A stretch of 6,920 nucleotides of DNA from positions 1 to 6,920 of the forward strand of contig JAISPE010000135.1 in assembly GCA_031275145.1 (NCBI GenBank). The letters run 5' to 3'. Each line of letters opens with the position of its first letter. The first letter of the stretch is position 1. Made by a program: the position numbers and the translations under genes. This stretch comes from Prevotellaceae bacterium. Its GTDB lineage: Bacteria; Bacteroidota; Bacteroidia; Bacteroidales; UBA932. The notes below the pieces were generated by a model. It was given only the letters and a program-made list of their open reading frames with translations. It made no database searches and was not told where the DNA came from. Below are positions 6,697 through 6,920 of the stretch, piece after piece.

Positions 6697-6920
6697 ATGA
6701 ATAATAAGTCTTACTCAACGGTAAAAAACATAGTGTTCGGTGTTTCCGTTGCATGTTTAAGTTTCCTGTTTGCGTTCATGATTCCGTCCGCGCCGCAGAC
6801 GAATGTTTCCGTAACGGAACTGAGATGCGAATATTTAGTCAATCCGCTTGGGATAGACCTTGCACAGCCGCGCCTGTCGTGGAAAATAGAAGCCGGCAGC
6901 GAAATTAAAGATCTGCGACA
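6697..6920 (+). CDS. Alpha-L-rhamnosidase-like exported protein, N-terminal fragment
   Basis: Only the first 74 codons plus two bases are in the window; the gene runs off the right edge. Residues 1-32 look like an export signal: polar start with Lys4 and Lys10, a hydrophobic core (about 11-29, IVFGVSVACLSFLFAFMI) and PSA before a likely cleavage near 32-33. The next part, TELRCEYLVNPLGIDLAQPR followed by LSWKI (40-64), closely matches the conserved N-terminus of bacterial alpha-L-rhamnosidases of family GH78, where an LRCEYxxNPLGID...PRLSW block opens the mature enzyme. Such enzymes remove terminal L-rhamnose from plant glycans such as rhamnogalacturonan or from flavonoid glycosides. The catalytic domain is not visible, so activity is inferred from the N-terminus only. 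It is transcribed divergently from pyrH and functionally unrelated to the minus-strand genes. An upstream in-frame start is not available. Confidence 0.8.
   Translation, partial: MNNKSYSTVKNIVFGVSVACLSFLFAFMIPSAPQTNVSVTELRCEYLVNPLGIDLAQPRLSWKIEAGSEIKDLR

Overview
The window looks like a Bacteroidota (probably Bacteroidales) chromosome segment. The evidence is moderate GC with AT-rich gaps, start codons without Shine-Dalgarno sequences, several matches to the Bacteroidota promoter pattern (TTTG, about 20 bp, then TAnnTTTG), and a Skp/OmpH-like lipoprotein of the type common in that phylum. This is inference from sequence features only; no database search was run.

Layout. All complete genes lie on the minus strand and read right to left: pyrH (UMP kinase), frr (ribosome recycling factor), an OmpH/Skp-like lipoprotein, a strong intrinsic terminator, a roughly 230-bp remnant of a group II intron, a short repeat-rich spacer, purL (small-type FGAM synthase subunit) and ilvD (dihydroxy-acid dehydratase, lacking only its last few residues at the left edge). 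At the right edge a divergent plus-strand gene begins. Its first 74 codons carry a signal peptide and the N-terminal signature of a bacterial alpha-L-rhamnosidase.

Transcription. There appear to be three or four units. pyrH-frr has a near-ideal promoter in the divergent region, the lipoprotein gene has its own promoter overlapping the end of frr, and the perfect 16-bp hairpin with a U-tract ends that block. purL and ilvD, 10 bp apart, form a second unit with a promoter just upstream of purL. The rhamnosidase-like gene has its own forward promoter.

Functionally this is mostly housekeeping: pyrimidine nucleotide phosphorylation, translation recycling, envelope biogenesis, purine synthesis and branched-chain amino acid synthesis. 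The least ordinary part is the gene-free stretch 4057-4551. It holds a domain V/VI group II intron end placed directly behind the terminator, with a GTGCG (the group II 5'-end consensus) right after the terminator's U-tract, followed by a cluster of inverted and direct repeats in front of the purL promoter. I see no complete novel system; the intron remnant is the best candidate for follow-up.
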